A DNA stretch of 64,000 nt from Liolophura sinensis (lineage: Eukaryota > Mollusca > Polyplacophora > Chitonida > Chitonidae): assembly GCF_032854445.1 (NCBI RefSeq), contig NC_088300.1:73072984-73136983 (forward strand). The letters are read 5' to 3'. The notes beneath the pieces are model-generated. The model searched no databases, was not told where the DNA came from, and saw only the letters and a program-made list of their open reading frames with translations. The first letter of the stretch is position 1. Each line of letters opens with the position of its first letter. This document shows positions 1 to 10,730 of the stretch, in pieces. The position numbers and the translations under genes were made by a program.

Positions 1-170
1 AGAATAAAACAGTTTGAAGAATGTTCAGCACTTCCTTGTGGGATATATCCGGCATTCTTAAAGAGCCAGCCGTGGAAACGTAACAGGTCTCTATTGTGAC
101 GCTGCATAGCGACACTCAGTAGTATCGCTTGGTTCGGCGCTGGGCTTTGGAGAATGACGCCACAAACGGT

Positions 171-178
171 TGACGTCA
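171..178. promoter_or_regulatory. CRE-type palindrome upstream of SAXO-like gene
   Basis: A perfect TGACGTCA lies about 100 bp upstream of the ATG at 275, in a locally GC-richer stretch that probably holds the promoter or 5' UTR. CREB/ATF binding is an inference from the motif alone. Confidence 0.3.
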
Positions 179-274
179 TCCGACACCAGACGGCATGGTG
201 GGGACGTTGCCGTAGGTCTGCAAACGAAGTGAACCAGCCGAAAGTGAATCCGCAAAGGCCATTCTTCTGTCACT

Positions 275-3200
275 ATGGCGGCGTCAAGTTCCCAGTCGAG
301 CAGTGAACAGGGAGTCAAAGCGGATGATGGTATTAAGAAGTATGTGTATATTTTGATCATTAGTTAGCGGTGAAATCTTTACGTCCTCATGGCTGATAAG
401 GTTGAACGTTGAATATACAAGAAAATCACTAAGTTTTTACAGACAATATAACTGATAATATAATAGAGTAAACACAACATTCGACCAAATGTGTATATGT
501 ATAGATAAATTATCAGACATGAAGTTTAAAACTCGTATTTATATATTTTTCTGACGTCTACTCAAAACCTGTTGTATAAGGATATAAGGGGCATTAATAG
601 TTCCTGCGCGCTTTCCATGGTAACTTTAGATCCTTTTTTATATCTCGGCTTTTTTTCTTTCACCTTTATTTGAAATGAGAAAAAAAAAAAAAAGAACAGC
701 CATTTTTCTCGCTAGATGCTGTCGGTGAACAAAGTCAACAACGTATATAAATATAGTGTGTGTTCGTAAATCAGTTTGCGCGAATCGTCTTAAATCTACC
801 ATGACAAACACCACAGTAGGCATTACTAAAATTCAGTTTTAATTTTGCAATCTGTTGATTTTTTTGAGAAGTCAAAAAAGTTTTCACTTAAAACAATGAC
901 AGTTAGTCTTATTTTCTCAATAATATGATTCCGTTGCTTGTGTTTCTGTATATAGTTTTCACAGTGATATATCTAGTTATGTGATATTAACGTTGTTGTA
1001 TATTCATCTTACAGGGTTCGATTCAGGAGTCAGGTTCAGCGCCAGTTCAAGAGGAAGGGCACGGAAGGAGTCACTGAATATAAGGATGTGAGTTCACTGA
1101 TAACTATGTAATCTGCTTATTTTCCATGCCTAAATAATTCTTTTCATTATTATTAGTTTTTAAAAAAATTGTTTTTGTTGCTCCCCGCTCAGCTTACGTC
1201 TTTAATCAGTTTTGCACTCACATGCCTACTGTTTAAATCTTACAGAGGTACCGCTGGTTCACATTTCAAGAGTACTCTACTAAATTCAAACCCAAATCCA
1301 AGCTCGTCTGTAAAGACAAAGAGAAGATGGAGTTACAAACGTCTTATGACAGGAATTACGTGGAACATCAGGTAAAACAATAACAGTCCTGGATGAAAAA
1401 GTGTACGCTTGGGTAACACAAATTTAGGAGATGCCTTGTAACTGATGACCGGTTTAGTCATACCACTGAAACTCCTGTGTCGACTCACTTCAGTGGCTCC
1501 GCATTGTTTGATGTCCACATCACACTCAAAACTGAACCCTATCGGAGAATAACACTCGTTATTTTACCGGATTCTGATGGATAGTACACCCCTTAATGGG
1601 TCAGGGGCCAGTGGTTCAAAAAGTATTAACTTTAGTGTAGACTGAAGTGCCATTTTTTAAATTTTATTTATTTAATTAGTGTTTTACGCCACACTTAAGA
1701 ATATTTCTCTTATCCGACGGCGACCAGCATTATGGTGGGAGGGAACCGGGCAGAGCCGGGTGGAAACCCACGACCATCCGCAGGTTGCTGCGGGAAAGTG
1801 TCATTTAAGAATTTGTATTAGAGACCGATTTTGATTTAAAAGGGCCCGGTTTTTCAAAGCTATTTTAGAATTAATAGAAGATTTAACTTTAAACAAAGTC
1901 TTTAATTTTGTACTTAACCTGAAAAAAAAACCTTAACCTGGGTGAGCGAGTGAGTGAGTGCTTGGGATTTAACGTCACACTTCACAATTTTTCAGTCATA
2001 TGGCGACGAAGGAATCATTTAGAGTTCATGTAATGTGCCTTCTTGTTGCAGGACCGCTCTTTTATCCAGTACTGCTTCACTGAGACGCCTTATCGAGGGC
2101 ACGTAAGCCGCCCCGCCTAAGCCATTACACTGATACGGGTCAAGAATTGTGTCACAGTATACTAAATATGAACTAAAACTGTGGCTGTTATGTTTTGACA
2201 TGGGACAACCCTACCTTATATGAACACGGAAATAATTCCCCGGCTCTAATTGCTCGTGTGACTTGGTGGCAATAAGTGGTCAAGGGCTCTTGTAGGGCGG
2301 TTTGAGCAGTCTCTCATCCGCTGAAGATCACTTGTTCACCAACATGGCGTGCTAGTACGTCAGACGTGAGAAAGTCCGTCAGTTAATTGACAGATGTGGG
2401 TAGTTTACTCCGGCGCTCCGGGCTCTTCGGTTTCTTTCTCTCATAAATAAAACTTTTTCAACATGGTTGAAGCATTTCTAACTATCAATAAATTTAATTT
2501 ACTTTGGGTCAAAAAATAGGTCAACAATTTTCATCTGGCTCTGAAAAAATAAACACAAAAAAACAATGTGTCCCGTAGTCGTGGCAGATGTGTATACATT
2601 AGAGTAATGATATTAAATTTAATTTACTTTGGGTCAAAAAATAGGTCAACAATTTTCATCTGGCTCTGAAAAAAAAACACAAAAAAACAATGTGTCCCGT
2701 AGTCGTGGCAGATGTGTAGGCCTATACATTAGAGTAATGATATGTGGTCAGTTGATGTTGATGTTCAGCATGTTGATAAATGCGTATTTGACACACTTTA
2801 GTATTCGGCTGATTTTTCTAGATCAAGATGAGGGTTCAGCAGAAGCCGACACCATATTGTCCTCCAGTAGGCAAGATGAAAGCCAAAACAGTCTACCAGG
2901 ACACTTTCACCAAAAAGGTTGTACGGCTCGCTTTATTAAGACGTGTACATAAATTAATTCTCAGACTGTTTTGTCTTAAATAAATACACATCATACCACT
3001 GATGATAGCATAAATGAATGGTTTGTTGTTGGCGATTTTGTATCCATGCTATGTCCGCTTTGTTATCCTTGAACTGGCGCTGTCATAGTCATGGCATGCT
3101 CCATTTCACCTTCAAATTTCGGAAAACAGTCGATTACCGACCTCCACAGTCTGTCCTATGACTCCTACTGCAAACTGTTAAAATCTTGAGCTGTCGATCA

Positions 3201-6200
3201 ATCACAGATGTAAATATCCATCCGTGCATCATATACAGCTTCCGTGTTCCTAGGCGATACATTCCCACTGTTCGCAGTAGCGAGGCCCAGGAGTCGGGAT
3301 AACCACGTATCCAGCATTCTAACAGAAAACAGGGGCCATTTCAGCAGAGAGGTTGAACTAGATGGACTATGAATAGACATTTACCTTTGATTGAGTGATC
3401 GACGTTTCGGAATTTTAAGAGTCTTGTTATCTAGAACCCTACAAATTGTATTGAAAGGAGTAACTGGAAAGGCCGAGGAAATTGGCATTAAACTGTTTTC
3501 TGAAGCTTTACAAAGAATCCTACAAGTGTTACTGGGAGCTAGCCATGAACACAGTCATCCAGGGCTATGTCCATGCTAGGCTATGCCTCATCAGTTACAA
3601 TAATAGGGCGGCTTTTTGTATTGGGTGTAAGCACTGGTATACGAGCTAGAGCTTACGTACAAAATCTCTCACAGCAAATAGAATTTTCTTCCATCCATTT
3701 TCAAGCATTTCTTCCACATTTAGTATCACAGAATTTTGTTTCATTCATGCTCAGCCTTTTTCTTTATATCATGTTAATCGAAGATGAAATCCCAAACTTT
3801 GCCCTGTATCAATACAGAAAGCTTTCTATCCTTTACGATAACCTTATTCAGTAAAGTTCAGTATACATACCTTAGTCTTGATTGGTAACACCCTAAAGGG
3901 TTGAATCGAACACCGTCGGCAAATGTTGGATTTCTGACAGATTATTGAAATGAACCATTATTAAACAAATTTACGTTGAATTTTACGTATTTGTGATATA
4001 GTTTACTGACTGTGTCGCCCGTCTATATTGCAGGAGCCGGCTGACATAGTTCCGTACGTTCCCAGCCTGCCTTTTCGTGTTCCCGCCAAACGAACGGACG
4101 TTGTGTCTGAGTATCAGACTGCCTTTATCCCTATGGAATCTCAGCGAACAAAGGCATGTAAAATGAAACAGGCCATGGAGCTACCGGCGGGGAAGATGAA
4201 CGAGGTGTCCACAATTCAGGTAGGCATTTATAGCAATGGACCAAGAGTTCACCATTAAATCCTTACGTGTAATTTAATTTTAAATCGTGGTTTTATATTA
4301 TTAATTTATATATTCAGTTGGCGTTGCGCCGGTGCTCAAGAATATTTCAGATATACGATGGCAGTCAGCACTATGGAGAGGAAACCGGACCGAGCCCGGG
4401 GGAAACTCACAACTATCTGCAGATTGTTTTAGATCGTGGTGTACCTAGATAACAAACATGTTATGGAAGAATAAGCTAGTTCAAATAGCACTGGGCATGC
4501 ACTGTACATGTAAGAAAGCGGTAAAAGCTTTACATTAAAGTAAAAAGAAAGCTAAAATATGGAGTAGTGTGCACCATACAGATAACTGAAAACTATGCGT
4601 AAAAATACGTTCATGTCTTTTTTAAGATTTTTTAAGAGTGTTGAAAGGCGTTCAAATATTTAAGAGCTATGGAGGGCTTTATGAGCCATACCAACGGTAT
4701 ATGTAGAAGCTCTGACGTCACATCACCTCTTTTTCCTGATGTTCACGAGAAGAAACGAATTTTTGAGAACATCATTTCATTAATATTTTGCTTATGGGTA
4801 AAAGGAGTTATTCTTATTATGTTTACGTTAATTTCCAACGTGATTAGAGCTGGAAAACTTCCTACGTCACAGTTCCTAATCTCTGATAGTGATTATGCAT
4901 AGTTTTAGGTGGTCTACTTAGTGATACCTGCTTCGATTTTAGAGGTCTTTTCCTTCAAAGATTGAACAACCCATCTTCGCGAGATACACACTGTTTATTC
5001 TACGTCAAATCCTGAATAACAACTAGGGAACAAAGTTTTCAGTGCAACATTATACACGTAGCAAATGTCAAAACACTTTCAAATTTCATTGTTTTAGCAC
5101 GATTACAAAGAACATAAAAATTTCAAAAGAGTCCTGCCTATCTACCAAGGCAGTCGACAAGTAGCCGGAAACTGTCCTTTTCCGAACATCACCACCTATC
5201 GGGAGACATACGTTCAGAAAGGCAAGGATAATAAAAAGCCAAAATACTGTAAGTATTGTATCCAACTGTTCTCTTTAATAGTGAGAACCCTTCACTTACG
5301 ACGTTTGTCTGGGGAGCTTGTTTTCTCCGTATTAATTTAAAACCATTTGTTTCAACGTCTGTGTACACTTCCTTGCCAGTCAGTTGTAGAAAGAGTTGAA
5401 AAAGCGGTCTACCCTGCTATTAGCTAGACTCCTGGTACAGCAGGTTATCGAAGCATAAGATGGGTGAAAATAAATTTTCACAGGGGAGAGTGAAAGGGGA
5501 ATAACTCAACTGACGTTTGCATGCATCCTGAACAAACACCTTCAACTGACGTTTGCTTGCATCCTGAACAAACACCTTCAACTGACGTTTGCTTGCATCC
5601 TGAAAAAACACCTAACAGAAGTCTTGCACGTTTAAGTATTATACACGTACATCACGTTATCATAATTTTGAATGGTCGTCAAAGTCAGTTATTTTCAGAT
5701 GTTATTGCACCTTTTTTGAAAATCATTTCGGTAAACCGATTCCCTACTCGCCTTCACAGCTAAGACAAATAAACCGCGAGTTCAAGACGGTCCTCATTTT
5801 ACGGACGGCGTGGAAGCAAAGGAATGTCCCCCTAGACCGGACTCGTTCCCGGATTTCAAACCTGCAAAGCTTGGCCCAATGATAGCTTTTGAAGGAAAGA
5901 GTACTCAACGGTCTGATTACAAAAGTTGGCCTGTCAAGCTACCAAGCAAGCCGTTCTGGGTTAAGGAAATGGAGTTCAAGCTCCCGCAGGAAGGCATTCA
6001 GATGACTACCACATACGAGGTAAGGCTTGTGATTGAATCGAAGACTGAAAAGATCGGAACCAATCAATATTTTGATGTGAATCTGTCTATGAAAATAGGT
6101 TACATCAAACATGTATATGTGCAGCGATGAAGTACCCAACACCTATTATCTTAGTGATGATATCGCAGTTCAAAATAAGCTCAAACGCACACCTAGAGAA

Positions 6201-9200
6201 AATCCAAACCACCGCCTATTTATAAATTTCAAACTCGACTTATTTCTATAACCCGAAAACGAATCTGTTTGTGCTGGCTCTAAGCGAATCCTGTTTTGCC
6301 TTGTAAACGGGTAGGGTAGGGTACGCGTCCATGGTGCAATATCGTGTTTCCGGTTTCTCAAAGCGAAACATAGCGTTATTCATGGCCTCGTAAGAATTCC
6401 AGGCTGAAAGCTGATTGATACTTAGCAAGTATGTCAGAAAAAAAAAGTGAGAAGTCAAACAGTTTATGTCAGTTTGCATCCCTCTTCCAAAAGAACTAAT
6501 TATTTATTGTATTTTTAAGAACCATGATGATCTTTCCACAGAATACCGTCAGATTTTCACTTCGGACTAAACACATCAAACTTTAGAATACAAGGCTTTT
6601 TCCACTAAGACAACTTCAAAACATATACTGCTTTTAGAGCTTATTTTTAAGCCCTATAAATTAAAATTGTGACCACCTCATGAATGTTATCTTCATCTAA
6701 AAGCAAGTTAGTGAGGTTTTAAATTTTGACTTGTATGAAATGACCTTGTGGAATAGGCCCCACATAATTCGGAGTCAGTAACCCCCAGAACTGATTTGCA
6801 CGCGTCCGATGATATTTTATTGGTTTACGCTGTATAATTGATAAGCAGAGTTAAATGTGATCTTAAATGCTTGAAGTTTTACGTCGTATTTCAGAATTTT
6901 TCAGTTAGAAGATGGGAAGGAATCATTAGGAGTGTGCGTATTTATGCTGTTTCTTCTCGTGGCAGAGCGGTTTTATGTTGCTCAAAGTGTTGCCGCCACT
7001 GAAATATCATGCCGTAGACACCAGACTTTACACCCCACCCATTCACATTATACTGACACTGGGCTAACCAGTCCTGTTTCCTTGCTCTAACCTCTCAGTG
7101 CTCAGCACCAAGCAAAGCAGCAACAAGTACCATTTCTAAAGTCTTTGGTATGACCCGACCCGGATTTGATCCCAGGTCTTCTGATTTCACTGTACACGAG
7201 GTGTGGGCCACCTTCATAAACGTGTAGAAATTATCACTGGCATGCAGTCTATAATTTTTAAACGCCCACCGCCATTAGACGCAGCTTATTATGTTGTAGT
7301 AATTTTATCCTCTCTCCCTCTGTATTCGTGTCCGCCCTATATCTCCAATTGTTTTCCATGTGGCGTTTTAATTTTTGGTGTATACTTATATACAGAGATG
7401 ACGATATGTCGAGACTTACATTTGCCCATTTTCACCCTTACCCGGGTAACTAGCTTGCCATCATCCCTGTATATACTATATGATTTTGTCTCCGGACTAC
7501 AATACCAACTGTTTTCCACACAGAGTTTTAATTTTTGTTGCATACATAGATACACAGATGGCAATGTGTCTCGACTCATATTTGTCCATTTCTATGGTTA
7601 CCATGGTAATCAGATTGCTATTTCTCTGATATCTGCTCTGTAGATAGACGTGAACTTCGTGTTCATGGCTACAACTCCGTATATTGTGTTCACTTCAACC
7701 CTGACTTGTTAAAACTGGTATTTGTGACACGGTGGCTGGGGATTCAAACCTGGAGGAAATCTCGAGGAAAAAGTACATTTCCCCAGTCTCGTGTAAGCTT
7801 GATGGCGACAAGCTTTCGAGGACGCCAATGTGAGCCTACACTAACGTTCGTTGAAGACCACATGTCTTCGGCTAATGTCTGTACGTAATACGTGGGACAT
7901 TTCTAACAGTAATTTCCACAAGCTTGGTGGTTCACGCTGGGCACTGACTGCCATCGTAAAAGTTAAAAATGCTTGTGTATGGTGTTAAAGAACATTACTA
8001 TCGAATAAAGAAATAATACTGACATTTGACCTTACAGCTGGATTTTTCAACCCCAAGACAAAAGTCCCCATAAACACTTCCAGAAGTAAGAAGAATCCAG
8101 TATGCGTTGTGCCGATAGAAAATAGCGCTATATCTTTTCCGGAGTCCCATTCACAAGACTCACTTTACCGGTAAGAAACTGTACGGAAATAACATAAAGA
8201 GCATTTGTTTTACTGAAGCGTCGTGTAGAAATAACATAAAGAGCATGTGTTTTACTGAAGTGTCGTTTCAGGAAGTGCGCTTCACTGAATCATCGGCCGA
8301 AAATACCATAGTGATCATGTGCCTTACTGCAGCAGTTTGCGAAAATAGCATAAATACCACTACCACACATAGCTTCTGACCTTATGCTAAAGTTTTAAGT
8401 GCAAATGGACCATAATTCACCTCTGTGGAGGTCAACACATACTACCGAAGACTAGAAAGATGTTCTATTCCACTCCCTCCCGAAGAATTCACAGGGCGTG
8501 AAGGATGTACGGTTGGCGAAAGAAACATGTGCCTGAATGGAAGAAAACTAGGTTTTTAGTTGATTAAAGTTTTATTTCACCATTTTATTTAACAAAAATT
8601 CTGACAGTACAGTCTAAATAGCCGGACTAAATCGCGTGCAGCTCTTTTGCTGGTAGCTAGTCTTACAAAGCCTGATTGACTTATACATTAGCTCACATTA
8701 CTTGAGTTAGGGCTTTTCAAACGTCTGTTCTGACTCTAACGCGAGATTGATTCAAGGGAGGTGACTCTAAAGGACAAACGCACTGGACGTCAGTTGGCTT
8801 TTTTCATATATGTTTGATCAGGTCATGGGTTATCAACCACAATGAAGGTAACGCACTGCAGAGGCTGAAACTTATCGGTTACGATGAGAGCATAGGTTTC
8901 CTGTGCAACAGGTACGGGTTGAATCTCACTTGTGTCCTGGCCAAATTCTTTAAAGGAGAAGAAAACATAAAATGATGCCAGTCATATAAAAGAGCGTAAA
9001 AACTTCTCTGCAAATATGATCTTTAATATTTTTTTGGATTTTTTTGAGAGGAAAGGATGTTTGAAAATACTTTTGTATGATGGGTACTTGGGAGCAACTT
9101 TTGGTATTTATCGTTGTTGCATAATAATGTGCTAAATAAGGATGTGATGCTTGTCTAATAAATTTATTTGAATGTAAATTTGTTGTTTACATCGAAACAT

Positions 9201-10179
9201 ATGCATTTAACCTAAATTATGATAATATTTATGAACATATTAAAAATATAAATATGATCCAAATTGAGGTTTAATACATTTTTTAGCTGAAAAGAACAAA
9301 TTCTAGTGCAAAATTATTGATTAAACCTGTGTTACACCCCCTTTATTGAAATTATTAAACAAAGACTATAAATACCAAAAGGTGATCCCAAATACCCACC
9401 AGACAAAAATTATGTTCCTGTGTCTTTTTCTCCTAAAGGAAAAAATCGGTATAAATATTGAAAAACCACATTTAGGAATAATTTTTCGCACTCTTTCATC
9501 TGAACTTTATGTCATGTTTATTTTTTTTCTCTACCTTTAAAATGAGAGTGAGAACTGCGGGGGCCGCAATCAGTATCAGGTGCTTGAAAAGGTGTCACAT
9601 GTGGTATACTACCAGGCTGAGAAAACTCGTCTTTGCCATAATCATGTCTGAGAGATAACGACTAATGCATTTCATCCCAAAACTGTGGTGGACGAATCAA
9701 ACATGTTTGTATTGATTTTAAATATGCGTATACATGAACAACTAAAGGGAAATGAAATTCATAAACGACAAAATCACCCTTTAGAGCGAGATTCGCAACA
9801 TATCACTCGTGCTCATGTGTCACTTCAGTCATATTGAATAAAATTTACGTTCTGAAGCGGGATTTAACAGTGTATTCCAGTAAGGGACTAACAAGAAACA
9901 ATTAATGTAACGTGTTGTTGAGTGAATGCTTCTGCACTCACAGGTCAGTATGGTCCGGCGGCCAAAGCCCCACCAGCGGCCACACCACCCCCAGTCTCAG
10001 ATAAATGGCAGGCTAGCACATGCGGAAATGTACCCCTGAGTACCACATACAGGGAGAGTTTTGTCGGGGAGAGTGCCGAGCAGCGGAGAATCAGGCGTCT
10101 CAACATGAAGAAACCGCTGGAGACTGAAGGATTGGAACAAAAGTCATTTTCCTGGAACTGGGCACCTTACGGAAACTAA
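275..10179 (+). CDS. SAXO-like stabilizer of axonemal microtubules (Mn-motif protein), 9 coding exons
   Basis: Exons: 275-339, 1015-1087, 1246-1371, 2822-2917, 4034-4219, 5098-5248, 5760-6019, 8038-8085, 9944-10179, about 413 aa. Most junctions have GT/AG sites and matching phase. The start is the first ATG in good context (CACTATGGCG) opening MAASSSQSSSEQG. The protein has spaced Y-x-x-x-F/Y motifs: FQEYSTKF, QTSYDRNY, TVYQDTF, SEYQTAF, TTYRETY, FEGKSTQRSDY, TTTYE, STTYRESF. In SAXO/FAM154 and MAP6 proteins such Mn motifs bind microtubules and stabilise ciliary and centriolar tubules. The C-terminal order (FEG..T..DY..W, then TTT, then PINT, then GNVP..TTY) follows my memory of vertebrate SAXO1. 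I do not see the N-terminal Cys-rich block of SAXO1/2, so it may be another axonemal Mn-repeat paralogue. The join 6019/8038 is one base out of phase. The donor at 2917 (GTTGTA) is weak. Confidence 0.8.
612..624 (+). promoter_or_regulatory. RFX X-box-like site in SAXO-like intron 1
   Basis: TTTCCATGGTAAC matches the core of the RFX X-box (GTTNCCATGGNAAC) apart from the leading G. RFX factors drive ciliary genes, which suits an axonemal protein. The site is in intron 1. A similar motif at 7594-7610 lies in a repeat, so chance occurrence is possible. Confidence 0.25.
1676..1800 (-). mobile_element. SINE family 1, truncated copy
   Basis: Reverse-oriented body of the SINE seen whole at 24220-24471: GTGTTTTACGCC near 1680, GAATATTTC, CATTATGGTGGGA, a CGGGCAGAGCCGGG block, then CCCACGACCATCCGCAGG. 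The tRNA-like head is absent. Confidence 0.75.
1950..2200 (-). mobile_element. SINE family 2, diverged copy
   Basis: Reverse-oriented relative of the element at 30490-30730. It opens with GTGCTTGGGATTTAACG, followed by AATTTTTCAGTCATATGGCGACGAAGGAATCATT, quoted here only as a landmark series (TTTTTCAGTCATATGG, then GACGAAGGAATCATT), and a TTCTTGTTGCAGGACCG block. It lies in SAXO-like intron 3. Confidence 0.6.
2491..2743. repeat. Tandem duplication, 125-bp unit, in SAXO-like intron 3
   Basis: Two adjacent copies (2491-2615 and 2616-2743) both contain TTTGGGTCAAAAAATAGG and GTCCCGTAGTCGTGGCAGA. They differ by a small A-run indel and by AGGCCTA in the second copy. The near identity implies a recent duplication. 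Confidence 0.85.
4312..4425 (-). mobile_element. SINE family 1, degraded copy
   Basis: Contains GTGCTCAAGAATATTTCA, GAGGAAACCGGACCGAGCCC and GGGGAAACTCACAAC, all diverged from the 24220 copy. It lies in SAXO-like intron 5. Confidence 0.6.
5507..5610. repeat. Minisatellite, 36-bp unit, about 2.9 copies
   Basis: CAACTGACGTTTGC followed by TTGCATCCTGAACAAACACC recurs at 5507, 5543 and 5579. It lies in the intron between the exons at 5098-5248 and 5760-6019. The unit is a multiple of three, which explains open frames on both strands. Confidence 0.85.
6885..7195 (-). mobile_element. SINE family 2, longer copy
   Basis: Reverse orientation. In order: TTTTTCAGTTAGAAGATGG, GGAATCATTAGGAGTGTG, CTCGTGGCAGAGCGG, ACACCAGACTTTACACCCC, TCTCAGTGCTCAGCACCAAG and GACCCGACCCGGATTTGATC, the last near the tRNA-like head. 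The same order appears in reverse complement at 30490-30730. It lies in SAXO-like intron 7. Confidence 0.65.
7325..7645. repeat. Diverged tandem duplication, unit about 170 bp
   Basis: Two similar stretches each contain TGTTTTCCA, GTTTTAATTTTTG, a TATACACAGATG-like block, then TGTC(G/T)AGACT-like and TTTGCCCATTT-like blocks (near 7350-7430 and 7510-7590). It lies in SAXO-like intron 7. I recognise no coding sequence. Confidence 0.5.
8038..8085 (+). CDS. SAXO-like exon 8, phase-discordant with exon 7
   Basis: The acceptor is CTTACAG|CTGG and the donor CCAGAA|GTAAGA. Read as xCT-GGA-TTT-TTC, the 48-bp exon gives GFFNPKTKVPINTSR and joins the last exon (A|GT CAG TAT) in frame. Exon 7 ends in phase 0 (TAC GAG|GTAAGG), so the direct join reads a stop after 12 codons. 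One extra base would give TTTYE-x-GFF, which restores the Y-x-x-x-F spacing of every other motif in the protein. A later donor at 8167 (TTACCG|GTAAGA) keeps a longer frame but leads into a stop in the last exon. Confidence 0.6.
8186..8269. repeat. Tandem duplication, 42-bp unit
   Basis: GAAATAACATAAAGAGCAT starts at 8186 and again at 8228. A weaker third unit may follow to about 8310. It lies just inside SAXO-like intron 8. Confidence 0.75.
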
Positions 10180-10353
10180 AGCGCGTGTGGCTTTTTCCGC
10201 CAAATGAACTTTATCAGCAGGGTATTAAGGAACGCTTGGAGCTGTTTTATTTAATTAATCACATGATGTATGCTGTTATGTCCATTCTTTATGCCATTCC
10301 TTGTTTAGACGTCTGTCCATGTAACCATGCCAGATGTTAATATGTACAAGATA

Positions 10354-10359
10354 AATAAA
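10354..10359 (+). terminator. Poly(A) signal of SAXO-like gene
   Basis: AATAAA within ATAAATAAAT, about 175 bp after the stop codon at 10177-10179, on the same strand. This makes the 3' UTR roughly 200 bp. Confidence 0.6.
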
Positions 10360-10439
10360 TACTGTGTACAGTCTTAGACGAATATTCTTCTGTGCCAATG
10401 TATATGCATCACCAGTTTGTGTATGCGCCGTGTGATGTA

Positions 10440-10730
10440 TTTGTCTCAGTTAGGGAACACATCTTAGGTAAAGAATACATGTCAGGTAGACATTGCGTCT
10501 CAGGTAGACATTGCGTGTCAGGAAGGGAGAATACACCTATATAACACATAGGGAATACGTCTTAGACAGGTAATATATTTCAGGCGGGTGATAAATCTCA
10601 GGTATCGAATACATCTCAGATAGGAAATTTGCATCAGGTAGGGAATTCGCCTCAGGTAGGCAATACATTTCATGAAGGGAATACGTCATAGGTACGGAGT
10701 ACGCCTAAAGTTTGGAATGCGTCTCAGTGT
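10440..10730. repeat. Degenerate minisatellite, unit about 20 bp
   Basis: Variants of CTCAGGTAGGGAATACGTCT recur about a dozen times, with unit lengths drifting between roughly 18 and 24 bp. It lies just downstream of the SAXO-like poly(A) signal. Confidence 0.6.

Noticed and set aside
8086-8167. Longer version of SAXO-like exon 8 using the donor at 8167
   Set aside because: It keeps an open frame but joins the final exon in a frame that stops at once, whereas the 8085 donor joins correctly.
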